DNA of 64,000 nt from Alphaproteobacteria bacterium (GTDB taxonomy: Bacteria; Pseudomonadota; Alphaproteobacteria; Thalassobaculales; Thalassobaculaceae): contig JANSYS010000006.1 of assembly GCA_024742275.1 (NCBI GenBank), positions 124,001 to 188,000 of the forward strand, given 5' to 3'. The notes beneath the pieces were generated by a model. That model saw only the letters and a program-made list of their open reading frames with translations, had not been told where the DNA came from and did not search any database. A program made the position numbers and the translations under genes. Positions 53,411 through 62,049 of the stretch are shown piece after piece. Position 1 is the stretch's first letter; every line of letters starts with the position of its first letter.

Positions 53411-56206
53411 TCATTGGCCCAGCCTCTCCAGGATCGAGGGAACGTGGACCTGGTCCGCTTTGTAGTTGCCCGTCAGCGCGTACATCACGAGGTTGATGCC
53501 GAAGCGCGTGGCCATCTCGCGTTGGATCTCGCCGCCGGGAACCACCGGGAAGCGAGCCAGTCCGGCGCGGTCGCGGGCCCAAGCGCCGGCCCAGTCGTGG
53601 CTGCCGACCAGCACCGGCGAGACCTCGGTGTCGGAGGAACGCACCCGCTCGTCCTCCAGCCAGACGGTGCCGCCTGTATAGCGTCCGGGAAACTCGTCCA
53701 GGAGGTAGAAGGCGCGGGTGAGAACATGGTTTGGCGAGGCGGGCGCCAGCGGCGGAATGTCGAGATCCTCGCTGAGTTGCACCAGCCGCCGCAGCCCGGA
53801 ACCGCCGGCTGCCCCCGGCATCGTCACCTCGGACCGGTCGCGGGTGTCGAATATGATGATCCCGCCGTTCCTCATGTAGTCGTTCACCCGTGCAACGGCT
53901 TGGCCGGACAGCGAGGGTTGCTCGCGGGTGATCGGCCAGTACAGCAGGGGAAAGAAGGCGAGTTCGTCGCGCTCGACGTCGACACCGAAGGGAGCCGCGG
54001 GTTCGACCGCGGTGCGGCGGGTCAGTTCCTCGCCGAGGCCGGTGAGGCCGTCATGGCTGATGCCGTCGATCCAGCTGTCGCCTGTCAGGACATAGGCGAG
54101 CCGCATATCTGAAGCGGCCGCGAGCGCGAACGCCTCCGGGTCGGCCGGTTTACCTTCGGTCATCTGCCCCTGAAGCTGCTGTGCCGTGCCTGGGGAGGGT
54201 GCGAGCAGGAACGCGGTCAGCACGAGGACCGCAACCTCGTCGCCGACCCGGGCCGCCGACAGCTTGCCGGTCAACAGGCCACGCAGCGCGAGGCCGACCA
54301 GCGTGTCAACGATGGCCAGGAGCAGCGCCATCGCGAAGACCCAGCCTTGCAGTTCGGTATCCCGTCCGGCCTCCAACGGCTGTCGCGCCGCCCCGTCCGG
54401 AACGCCGGACGCGACCACCGCGCCGGCGAGGGAGGGGCCGAGATTGCGTGCCTCGCGGGCATTCTCGTCGCCGTAGAAACCCGGAGGATGGCGTGGGCCG
54501 ATGGGCGGCATGCCGGTCTCTGCGCGAGCGGACGCGGAGGGAAGCGGTTCCGTTCCGGCGACGCCGCCGCCGAGGGTGCCGAAACCGTCCAGCAGCCTAT
54601 AGGGCGGCATCGCCCGTTCGACCGTACCGCCGACGCCCTGGCTCAACGCCACGATCCGCCGGAGCATCTGAACGAAGAGCCCAGAGAGCGGGAGGTTGGA
54701 CCAGTCGGCATTGGCGGTGGTGTGGACCAGGACGAGCCAGCCGTCGCCCCGCCGCTCGGCGGTGACCAGCGGTGTCCCGTCGACCAGCCGCGCCCATGTC
54801 TTCTCGCCGAGGTCGATGGACGGCTCGGCCAGGATCTGTCGGGACACGGTGACATCTTCGGGCACCGCGATCCCGGCGAAGGGACTGGAGCCGTCGAACG
54901 GCGCCAGAGGTTCCGGCCGCGACCAGGAAAGCGCCCCGCCCAGGGTTCGGTCGCCGCGCCGGACGCGCACCGGGAGCAGGGTGTCGCCGCCGCCATCAGA
55001 GTCGGAGGCCGCGAGCCGTTCCCCGGCGAAACGCAGGATCACGCCGCCGTCTTCCAGAAACGCTTCGAGCTGTTCGCGTTGCTCGAACGTAATGCCGCCG
55101 GCGTCTGCCAACACCGCGACCGCGAGTTCGCGTTGCAGCAGGGTGTCTACGTCGCCGCGCCGGATCTCGGTGAAGGGCGCCAGCGCCCGCTCCAGGTAGT
55201 ACAACTCGTCCAACAGCGGCTGCGAGCCCTCGAAGTCGCTGGACGAGATCAGGCCAACCGGGCGGCGTTTGTAACTCTCGTCCACCAGGAAGACCGAGGC
55301 GGCGGTGTTTTCGTCTTCGACCTCAAGGCGGGCGACGTCGTTGCGCAACTCCGTCGGCAGATCGATCTCCACCGTCAGCCGATCGCTGTCCGGCTCGAAC
55401 GCCGCACTCTGGCGGGTCAGCACCCGCCCGTCCTCTGCGATCGCGCGCACGGCCACCGGCCGGTCCCCGATCGTGGTTCCGCGACGCAACTCGGCGGTCA
55501 GGGCAAGGTCGGCCGGATCGGGGTCGTCGATCCAAACCGGCCCACCGTCCGCGCCGTCGATCACGATCAGGTCTCCCAGGGCCGACAGCCGGTCGCCGAA
55601 AGCCTCGGCGCCGTCTCCGGCAATGCCTTCACGCAGCCAGACGACCGTCGTTTCCGGCTCCAGGCCGGCGGCGTCGATAAGGTTGGCGACGGTCTCCGGG
55701 TTGCGGCCCCACGGCTTGGGTTGGAGGGCGCCGATGGCTGACCGAAGCGCCGAGGGCGGCGACAGGTCGACCTCGCGCCTTTGTCCCGGCAGCGGATCGG
55801 CGGTCGTCACCAGGGCGACCGCGCGGTTCTCCCGCTCCGACTGATCCAAGATTCGCAGTGCCCTGTCGCGCCGGGCTTCGAAGTCCCGGGCCGACGACCA
55901 GCCGTCATCGAACACCAGAAGGATCGGTCCGCCCGCCGGGAGCGCCGTCCCCGAAGGTATGAGTGGCCGGGCGATTGCCAGGATCACCAGCGTGACGATC
56001 AACAGCCGGAGCAGAAGCAGCCACCAAGGGGTGGAATGGGGCGTGTCCTCTTCGGGGCGCAAGCCTTCCAGCAGTCGGATCGCCGGAAAGCTGATGCGCT
56101 GCGGTGCCGGCGGGATCACCCGGAGCAGCCACCAGAGGATCGGCAGGGCCGCCAGGGCGGCGAGCGCCCAGGGAACTGCGAAGGCCAGAGGACCCAGAAT
56201 CAGCAT
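53411..56206 (-). CDS. BatA/DUF4159 membrane protein
   Basis: A 931-residue membrane protein. The N-terminus is an aerotolerance-regulator type BatA segment with two helices (FAVPWALAALAALPILWWLL, LLLLRLLIVTLVILAIARPL). A VWA-like domain follows (LLVFDDGWSSARDFEARRDRAL), then other helices at about 630-680, and the C-terminal DUF4159 domain (about 705-925), which carries DLRLAY-type and GGIIIFDTRDRS motifs (MRLAYVLTGDSWIDGISHDG here). It belongs to the MoxR-linked operon and probably acts in assembly or quality control of envelope proteins, which is inference. Confidence 0.88.
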   Translation of the reverse strand: MLILGPLAFAVPWALAALAALPILWWLLRVIPPAPQRISFPAIRLLEGLRPEEDTPHSTPWWLLLLRLLIVTLVILAIARPLIPSGTALPAGGPILLVFDDGWSSARDFEARRDRALRILDQSERENRAVALVTTADPLPGQRREVDLSPPSALRSAIGALQPKPWGRNPETVANLIDAAGLEPETTVVWLREGIAGDGAEAFGDRLSALGDLIVIDGADGGPVWIDDPDPADLALTAELRRGTTIGDRPVAVRAIAEDGRVLTRQSAAFEPDSDRLTVEIDLPTELRNDVARLEVEDENTAASVFLVDESYKRRPVGLISSSDFEGSQPLLDELYYLERALAPFTEIRRGDVDTLLQRELAVAVLADAGGITFEQREQLEAFLEDGGVILRFAGERLAASDSDGGGDTLLPVRVRRGDRTLGGALSWSRPEPLAPFDGSSPFAGIAVPEDVTVSRQILAEPSIDLGEKTWARLVDGTPLVTAERRGDGWLVLVHTTANADWSNLPLSGLFVQMLRRIVALSQGVGGTVERAMPPYRLLDGFGTLGGGVAGTEPLPSASARAETGMPPIGPRHPPGFYGDENAREARNLGPSLAGAVVASGVPDGAARQPLEAGRDTELQGWVFAMALLLAIVDTLVGLALRGLLTGKLSAARVGDEVAVLVLTAFLLAPSPGTAQQLQGQMTEGKPADPEAFALAAASDMRLAYVLTGDSWIDGISHDGLTGLGEELTRRTAVEPAAPFGVDVERDELAFFPLLYWPITREQPSLSGQAVARVNDYMRNGGIIIFDTRDRSEVTMPGAAGGSGLRRLVQLSEDLDIPPLAPASPNHVLTRAFYLLDEFPGRYTGGTVWLEDERVRSSDTEVSPVLVGSHDWAGAWARDRAGLARFPVVPGGEIQREMATRFGINLVMYALTGNYKADQVHVPSILERLGQ

Positions 56207-56219
56207 AGCCGAGCCCTCC

Positions 56220-57077
56220 TCAATCCGGCCGCTGACCGATTACGGCGTACAGCGCGAGGAGCGCCGCCTCCGCCGGACGGTCCGTGGTGTGATAGGCGAA
56301 AGTCCAACCCGAGCGGCGGGCCACCTCGGCGAGCCCGGCCCGATGGGCGGCAAAGCGTCCGGCATAGTCGTCCGCCACCCGTTCGGCCCTGCCGAGCAAC
56401 TGCGGCAACTCCTGCTCCAGTCCTTCGAACCGGACGCGGCCGCGGAACGGGAAGCTCTCCTCCGCCGGGTCGGTAACCTGCAAAATGTGCCCCCGAACGC
56501 CTTCCGAGGACCATCGGCGGAGCAGGGCATCGATTTCGGTCAAAGGGTCGAACAGATCGCCGATGAGGACCGCCGTGCTGTGGCGCGCCAGCGGTTCGTA
56601 GACCGGCAGAGACCCGGCGGAATCCGCGGTCGCCGACAGCAGGGCTGCCATCGGCTCCAGAGCCGGACGGCCGGTACGCGGCGGAAGCTGCTCGCCGAGC
56701 AGGCCAACGCGCTCGCCGGCTTCGATCAGCAGAACGCCCAGCGCCATGGTCAGCAACGCCGCCCGTTCACGTTTCTCGGGCAGGTTCCGGTCAGACCGCC
56801 ACCGCATGGACGGCGAGGAGTCGCGCCAGAGATGGACTGTCTGAGCCGTGGACTGTTCTCGCTCGCGCACGAAGGTCGTCTGCCCCATCGCCGAGCGCCG
56901 CCAGTCGATGCTGCGGGCGGCGTCGAACGGTTGGTAGGGCCTGAACTGCCAGAAGTCGTCGCCAAGTCCCGCCCGGCGCCGCCCATGGGCACCGGGTGCC
57001 ACGGTATGGGCCACGCGCTGCGCCGCCACCAGAAGCGGTGGCAACGTGGCGGCGAGATCCTGGGCCTGCTGGCGCAT
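56220..57077 (-). CDS. DUF58 domain protein
   Basis: A 285-residue protein of the DUF58 family, a VWA-like fold found with MoxR ATPases. The family motif GDDFWQFRPYQPFDAARSIDWRRSA is at about 38-62 and the metal-ion-site-like DSSPSM at about 85-90. The ATG at 57077 was chosen because the residues upstream are poor; a longer frame begins at 57182. It sits between moxR and the BatA/DUF4159 gene on the same strand. Confidence 0.9.
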   Translation of the reverse strand: MRQQAQDLAATLPPLLVAAQRVAHTVAPGAHGRRRAGLGDDFWQFRPYQPFDAARSIDWRRSAMGQTTFVREREQSTAQTVHLWRDSSPSMRWRSDRNLPEKRERAALLTMALGVLLIEAGERVGLLGEQLPPRTGRPALEPMAALLSATADSAGSLPVYEPLARHSTAVLIGDLFDPLTEIDALLRRWSSEGVRGHILQVTDPAEESFPFRGRVRFEGLEQELPQLLGRAERVADDYAGRFAAHRAGLAEVARRSGWTFAYHTTDRPAEAALLALYAVIGQRPD

Positions 57078-57132
57078 CAGGGCTCCGTCGCGCGCGCGCC
57101 GCGGTCGGGCGCGGAACGGGTCGACGCCGTCA

Positions 57133-58161
57133 TCAGCGGTACGGCGCGCACAGGCGCTCGATGACCGAGTCCAGGGAAACACCCTCGGCCCGAGCGGCGA
57201 AGTTCAGCGCCATGCGATGGCGCAGGACCGGCAGAGCGAGCGCCAGCACATCGTCCATAGACGGCGCCAACCTCCCGTCGAGCACGGCGCGGGCGCGCAC
57301 GGCGAGCATCAGCGCCTGGCTTGCGCGCGGTCCGGGTCCCCAGGAGACGTGGCGCCGAACCTCGTCCACATCGCTGGTATCCGGACGACCGGATCGCACG
57401 ATTCCGAGGATCGCCTCGACCAGAGTTTCGCCGACCGGCAGGTGTCTCAGCAACCGCTGTGCCTTGAGCAGCGCTTCCGCCGAGAGGATCTGACGCGGTT
57501 TCTCGTCCGTCGCGCCGGTCGTGGCGATCAGCATGGCCCGTTCCGACTCCAGATCGGGATAGCCGACACTGACCTGCAGCAGGAACCGGTCGAGTTGCGC
57601 CTCCGGAAGCGGGTAGGTGCCCTCCTGTTCAAGCGGGTTCTGAGTCGCGAGAACATGGAACGGGCTCGGCAGGGCGCGGGTGTGCCCGGCGACGGAGATG
57701 CTGTGCTCCTGCATCGCCTGAAGCAATGCGGATTGAGTCCGCGGGCTGGCGCGGTTGATCTCGTCGGCCATGAGCAACTGAGCGAAGACGGGACCTTCAA
57801 CGAACCGGAAGCTGCGCTTGCCCGCCGAGTCCTCGTCGAGAATCTCGGAGCCGAGAATGTCGGCCGGCATCAGGTCGGGCGTGCATTGGATGCGTTTGTC
57901 GTCGAGGCCGAGGACGGTGCCGAGGGTCTCGACGAGACGCGTCTTCGCCAACCCCGGCACGCCGATCAACAGGGCATGGCCGCCCGCCAGCACCGTCACC
58001 AGGGTTTGATCGACCACTTCCTGCTGGCCGAAGATTACTTTCGCGACGCCTTGGCGGACCTCGGCAAGCGAGTCGGCGAGGGCTTCGATCTCCCTGATGA
58101 AGGCGGCGCCGTCTTGCGGGATACCGGTCGAGCTGGGGTCAAGGGTGGTGGTATCGCTCAT
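57133..58161 (-). CDS. MoxR-family AAA+ ATPase
   Basis: A 342-residue AAA+ chaperone-like ATPase. Walker A is LLIGVPGLAKTRLVETL, with the Ala of the MoxR variant, Walker B is FAQLLMADEINRASPRTQSALL, the sensor is VLATQNPLEQEGTYPLPEAQLDRFL, and a C-terminal lid domain follows. MoxR proteins work with VWA-type partners, here encoded by the next three genes, to insert metals or mature protein complexes. The gene leads the operon and is divergent from DUF1285. Confidence 0.94.
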   Translation of the reverse strand: MSDTTTLDPSSTGIPQDGAAFIREIEALADSLAEVRQGVAKVIFGQQEVVDQTLVTVLAGGHALLIGVPGLAKTRLVETLGTVLGLDDKRIQCTPDLMPADILGSEILDEDSAGKRSFRFVEGPVFAQLLMADEINRASPRTQSALLQAMQEHSISVAGHTRALPSPFHVLATQNPLEQEGTYPLPEAQLDRFLLQVSVGYPDLESERAMLIATTGATDEKPRQILSAEALLKAQRLLRHLPVGETLVEAILGIVRSGRPDTSDVDEVRRHVSWGPGPRASQALMLAVRARAVLDGRLAPSMDDVLALALPVLRHRMALNFAARAEGVSLDSVIERLCAPYR

Positions 58162-58289
58162 CGCAGCTATATTTCCTCATTGGGGGCCCGGCTTACGGTT
58201 GCGTCCAGCCCGATCGGGGCGACACGGTCTCGAACGATCAACGACGAACGCGGCCGGGTCGATACACGCCAGAAGCGGATATCAGAAAC

Positions 58290-58907
58290 ATGGGGCAAGA
58301 CAGCGTTCGGTCCATCCATGACATTGAGCGTAGCGTGAAGCGGGCCGCGCACAAGGGGGCTTCGGACCCGCACAACGAATCGTGTGCTGCGGACGCTGCA
58401 GACGCCCATGGCGCGAAACACACGCCGCGCGACTTCGGCCTGCGTATCGGTCGGGACGGAACCTGGTACTATCTGGACTCGCCGATCCACCGCATACCCC
58501 TCGTGAAACTGTTCTCCACCGTCCTTCGCCGGGACGAGTCCGGCCATTTCTGGCTGGTCACGCCTGCCGAACGCGGCATCATCCATGTCGACGACGCGCC
58601 GTTCGTGGCCGTCGACGTCGATATCGATCCGCCGGCCGAGCAGGCTGGTCCCGGTTCGACCTTGAGTTTCCGAACCAATCTTGACGAAACCGTGGTGGCG
58701 GGGCCGGATCATCCGATTCGTCTGGCCACGGATCCGGAGACCGGCGAACCGGCCCCGTATGTGCTGGTCCGCGACGGTCTTGAGGCGCTGATCAACCGCG
58801 CGACGTATTATCGTCTTGCCGATATGGCGGTCGAGCGGGACAGCGGATCGACTGAACTCGGCGTTTGGAGCGGCGGCGCGTTTTTCCCGCTGGGTGAGGC
58901 CGATTGA
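58290..58907 (+). CDS. DUF1285 family protein
   Basis: A 205-residue protein of the DUF1285 family, function unknown, found mainly in proteobacteria. The core runs from LRIGRDGTWYYLDSPIHRIPLVKLFSTVL to YVLVRDGLEALINRATYYRLADMA. About 45 N-terminal residues (rich in His, Ala and Asp) are an addition before the core, and the true start may be further in. It is 13 bases upstream of the NUDIX gene, so the two are probably co-transcribed. Confidence 0.88.
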   Translation: MGQDSVRSIHDIERSVKRAAHKGASDPHNESCAADAADAHGAKHTPRDFGLRIGRDGTWYYLDSPIHRIPLVKLFSTVLRRDESGHFWLVTPAERGIIHVDDAPFVAVDVDIDPPAEQAGPGSTLSFRTNLDETVVAGPDHPIRLATDPETGEPAPYVLVRDGLEALINRATYYRLADMAVERDSGSTELGVWSGGAFFPLGEAD

Positions 58908-58920
58908 AGGGCGGGATCGA

Positions 58921-59628
58921 GTGAGCGACAGAGCCGAACTTGAGATTCCGGAAAGTCACGAGGCGTTTCGCCGTCGTTTCCTCACCGCAACGGCCGGCAC
59001 CGTGACGGACGGACTGCCGCATGCGGTATCCCCGGTCGTCCACTATCGCGGCGACCACGATCTCAACCCCGGCATGGGCGTGCCGAAGGATCCGCGCCAC
59101 GCCGCGGTTTTGGTGCCGATCGTGGAACGCGATGGACACCTGACCGTGCTGTTGACCCGCCGCTCGGACGATCTGCCGGTTCATCGCGGCCAGATCAGCT
59201 TTCCCGGCGGGCGGGTCGAGGAAGGGGACGCCAGTCATATCGACACCGCGTTGCGCGAGAGCGAGGAGGAGATCGGCCTGCGCCGGGGCGAGGTCGACGT
59301 GGTCGGGCGCCTGGATACCTATGTCACCCGCACCGGGTTCTCCGTCACGCCGGTGATCGGGTTCGTGCGCCCGCCGCTCGACCTGACCCCGTGTCCGATC
59401 GAGGTGGCGGAAATCTTCGAGGTGCCGCTCGGTTTCGTGCTCGACCGGGCCAATCAGGAACGCCATAGCCGGGAATGGCAGGGTCAGACCCGCTATTTTT
59501 TCGTTCTACCCTACCAGCATTATTACATCTGGGGGGCTACGGCGGGCATGTTAGTCAACCTGTCGGATGTCCTGCACGCCTCCTCGTCGCCGCCTGCCAC
59601 GCCCCAGCCCAGCGCGCCTCGGGGCTGA
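58921..59628 (+). CDS. NUDIX hydrolase, coenzyme A pyrophosphatase type
   Basis: A 235-residue NudL/CoAse-type NUDIX protein, which splits CoA into phosphopantetheine and ADP or acts on related substrates. The UPF0035 motif LTRRSDDLPVHRGQISFPGG is followed by a NUDIX box GRVEEGDASHIDTALRESEEEIGL; the Asp before Ala-Ser is the CoAse form. GTG 58921 has a GAAGGGCGGG site; the frame runs open further upstream, but those residues overlap DUF1285. It ends 9 bases before the CCA-adding enzyme. Confidence 0.92.
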   Translation: MSDRAELEIPESHEAFRRRFLTATAGTVTDGLPHAVSPVVHYRGDHDLNPGMGVPKDPRHAAVLVPIVERDGHLTVLLTRRSDDLPVHRGQISFPGGRVEEGDASHIDTALRESEEEIGLRRGEVDVVGRLDTYVTRTGFSVTPVIGFVRPPLDLTPCPIEVAEIFEVPLGFVLDRANQERHSREWQGQTRYFFVLPYQHYYIWGATAGMLVNLSDVLHASSSPPATPQPSAPRG

Positions 59629-59637
59629 GGTCCGGCG

Positions 59638-60870
59638 ATGGAGCCCGTCGAAACCATTCCCGTCGCCGACTGGATGCGGCATCCGGCGGCGGTCGCCGTG
59701 CTGTCGGCGCTGGCGGCGGGCGGCCATGTCGGCCGCTTCGTCGGCGGCGCGGTCCGCAACCACCTGCTCGGCCTGCCGGTCACGGATTTCGACATCGCCA
59801 CCGACGCGACCCCGGAGCGCGCCCTGGCGCTCGGCCGCGCCGCCGGCCTCAAGGCGGTCCCGACCGGGCTGGAGCACGGCACCGTCACCCTCGTCGTCGA
59901 CCGCGAGCCGGTGGAGGTCACGACCCTGCGCCGCGACGTGGAGACCGACGGCCGCCGCGCCGTGGTCGCCTTCACCGACGACTGGGTCGAGGACGCGCAG
60001 CGGCGGGACTTCACCCTCAACGCGGTCTATCTCGACGCCGACGGCACGCTCTACGACCCGACCGGCTTGGGGATCGCCGACGCCCGCGCGCGGCGCATTC
60101 GCTTCGTCGGCGACCCGGAGACCCGGATCCGCGAGGACGTGCTGCGCATCCTGCGGTTCTTCCGCTTCCACGCGGCCTACGGGCGCGGGGCGCTGAACCC
60201 CGACGGTCAGGCCGCCTGCGCGGCGCTGGCGCCGTCCATGGCCCGGCTGTCGGGCGAGCGGATCTGGAAGGAACTCTCCCGGCTGCTGGTCGCCGCCGGC
60301 GCCCGGGACGTGCTGGTCTCCATGGCCGAGACCGGCGTGGCCCGCCACCTCTGGGACGGGCCCGTGGATGCCGGGCGGGCGGCGGCGCTGATCGATCTGG
60401 AGGAGCGGTACGGCCTCGCGCCGGACGCGCTCCGGCGGCTCGCGGCCCTGGTCGCCGAGCCCGACGGGGCGGAGGCGGTGGCGGAGCGGCTGCGGCTGTC
60501 CAGGGCGGAGACCCGACGCCTCGCCCTCGCCCTGGCTACACCAGCGGATGCGCCCATTGACGACCGGGCCCGGCGGGCCGCCGTCTACCGTCACGGGGCG
60601 CAGGCGTTCGTCGATGCGCGGCTGCTGCGTGCGGCGCAAACGGGGGAGGAGGTGGCGGCCGATCTGGCGCTCGCCGCCGCCTGGACGCCCCCGGCCTTTC
60701 CCCTCGGCGGCGGCGACGTCACCCGTCTCGGCATCCCGCCGGGGCCGCGCGTCGGAGAATTGCTGCGCCGGGCCGAGGAGTGGTGGATCATGGGGGACTT
60801 CGCCGCCGATGCGGAGACCTGCCGGGCGGCGCTCGCGCGCCTGGCGTCACAGGGAGGAGACAGAGAATGA
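59638..60870 (+). CDS. cca: CCA tRNA nucleotidyltransferase
   Basis: A 410-residue class II CCA-adding enzyme that builds or repairs the 3'-CCA end of tRNAs. The nucleotidyltransferase motif FVGGAVRNHLLGLPVTDFDIATDA (with the catalytic DxD), RRDFTLNAVYLDADG and the neck RIREDVLRILRFFRFHAAYG are intact. No C-terminal HD domain is seen. It lies in an operon after the NUDIX gene (9-base spacing) and overlaps the FAH gene by 4 bases. G+C is very high; one hand-counted 60-base line inside it (60241-60300) is 75%. Confidence 0.96.
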   Translation: MEPVETIPVADWMRHPAAVAVLSALAAGGHVGRFVGGAVRNHLLGLPVTDFDIATDATPERALALGRAAGLKAVPTGLEHGTVTLVVDREPVEVTTLRRDVETDGRRAVVAFTDDWVEDAQRRDFTLNAVYLDADGTLYDPTGLGIADARARRIRFVGDPETRIREDVLRILRFFRFHAAYGRGALNPDGQAACAALAPSMARLSGERIWKELSRLLVAAGARDVLVSMAETGVARHLWDGPVDAGRAAALIDLEERYGLAPDALRRLAALVAEPDGAEAVAERLRLSRAETRRLALALATPADAPIDDRARRAAVYRHGAQAFVDARLLRAAQTGEEVAADLALAAAWTPPAFPLGGGDVTRLGIPPGPRVGELLRRAEEWWIMGDFAADAETCRAALARLASQGGDRE

Positions 60871-61628
60871 CCAGCCCGTTCGCCGCGGCGATGATCGAGG
60901 CGCGCAGCACCGGAACCCGCATTGCCCTGCCCGAGTCCGTGCCGGACAGCCGCGAGGCGGCCTTCGCCGCGCAGGTCGAGACCATGACCGGCATGGGCCT
61001 CGCCGTCGGCGGCTTCAAGATCGGCGCCCAGGGCCGCGCGGGCGAGCCGACCGCGGCCCCCCTGGCGGCGACCACCGTCCACCGCGACCACGCCCGGATT
61101 GTGTCGACCCGCGCGATGCCGCTCTGGCTGGAGGCCGAGGTCGCGATGGTGGTGGGCCGGGACATTCCCTGCGACCACGGCACGACCCAGGACGAGGTTC
61201 TGGCGGCGATGGAGGGTCTGGCCGCCGCCATCGAGGTGGTCGAGCCCCGCATCGCCGACTGGCCGAACATCCCGCCCCTGGCGGCGATGGCGGATTTCCA
61301 GGCCAACGGCGCCACGGTGGTCTCCGCCGTCGGGCGGCCGGCGACGGGTGTGAACGTCGAGGACCTGACGGTCGTGTTCGAGATGGGCACGGTGCATGTG
61401 GAGGTGCAGGGCCGGAACTACCCCGGACAGGACATGAACCGGCTGCCGACCTGGCTGGTGAACCACATGACCGGCTGGGGCCCCGAAATGGCGGCGCGCG
61501 GCCTGAAGAGGGGGGACGTGCTGATCACCGGCTCCTGGGTCGGTGTGATCCCCGCAGAGCCGGGCGAGACCGCCACGGTCACCGTGCCCGGCATCGGCTC
61601 GGTCAGCGTCGAGATCGCCGCCGAGTAG
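60867..61628 (+). CDS. fumarylacetoacetate hydrolase-family protein (2-keto-4-pentenoate hydratase-like)
   Basis: A 253-residue protein related to the 2-oxo-hept-3-ene-dioate / 2-keto-4-pentenoate hydratase branch of the FAH family. The metal-binding acidic residues should be in LWLEAEVAMVVG and EVVEPRIADW; GVIPAEPGETATVTV is a C-terminal barrel. The ATG at 60867 overlaps the cca stop (ATGA) and has an AGGGAGGAGA site. It is not near other aromatic-degradation genes, so the substrate is unknown. It is the last gene before the AT-rich island. Confidence 0.88.
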   Translation: MTSPFAAAMIEARSTGTRIALPESVPDSREAAFAAQVETMTGMGLAVGGFKIGAQGRAGEPTAAPLAATTVHRDHARIVSTRAMPLWLEAEVAMVVGRDIPCDHGTTQDEVLAAMEGLAAAIEVVEPRIADWPNIPPLAAMADFQANGATVVSAVGRPATGVNVEDLTVVFEMGTVHVEVQGRNYPGQDMNRLPTWLVNHMTGWGPEMAARGLKRGDVLITGSWVGVIPAEPGETATVTVPGIGSVSVEIAAE

Positions 61629-61732
61629 CGGGGGCTAAATAGTGTCCCAATTTGAAATACATAGGGATTGATACGGTATCGAACTTTGGCCAAGCTTCCT
61701 ATATGTTCAACTTTAGGTATGTAGGAAGCGAT

Positions 61733-61900
61733 ATGACTTGGTTCGTCAGATTTCGGTTGGAGGACGGGACTGTGCCAAAGGTGCTTTGTCACACCCGTCC
61801 TGACGTAGCGGAGCACCTGCGAGAGCAGAAGGCTCAGAGCCGAGAAGTGTGGGTCGAAGACGTCGATGGCAGGCAAATTGAAGAATCGGAGTTTGCCTGA
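61733..61900 (+). CDS. small protein at the start of the AT-rich operon
   Basis: A 55-residue unknown protein: MTWFVRFRLEDGTVPKV at the start, RPDVAEHLREQK in the middle and VEDVDGRQIEESEF at the end, with strong charge. The ATG at 61733 is preceded by AGGAAG, which decides it over earlier starts (TTG 61652, ATG 61703). The stop overlaps the next ATG (TGATG, 61898-61902), and the chain of overlaps continues through the kinase and DUF3037 genes. No promoter is evident. A DNA-binding or antitoxin-like role is speculation. Confidence 0.55.
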   Translation: MTWFVRFRLEDGTVPKVLCHTRPDVAEHLREQKAQSREVWVEDVDGRQIEESEFA

Positions 61901-62049
61901 TGCCTATAGTAGACCCCAAAGGTCAGAAGCGTCCCGCCGACGTGATCGGCAACGCCTTCCGAGCAATGCTTGTCGTAACTAGCGAGGCTCAGGAAGAGAG
62001 CGACACTGACGACCGGAGAGATCCGTCGGCCTCAGGCAGGCTGAAGTAG
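61900..62049 (+). CDS. 49-residue small protein in the HipA-like operon
   Basis: A 49-residue ORF, MPIVDPKGQKRPADVIG at the start, then a short hydrophobic stretch (NAFRAMLVVTSEAQEE) and a charged end (DTDDRRDPSASGRLK). It overlaps the upstream stop (ATG at 61900 in TGATG) and its own TAG is joined to the kinase GTG as TAGTG, so all three frames are linked by ribosome reinitiation. The KRPADVIGNA and DPSASGRLK parts recall a family of small proteins that start with K/R-P-x-D-x-I-x-A-x-x-A-x-x-A-x-G/S-E and carry DPxAxxLGRxGG; this match is from memory and unproven. Confidence 0.5.
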   Translation: MPIVDPKGQKRPADVIGNAFRAMLVVTSEAQEESDTDDRRDPSASGRLK

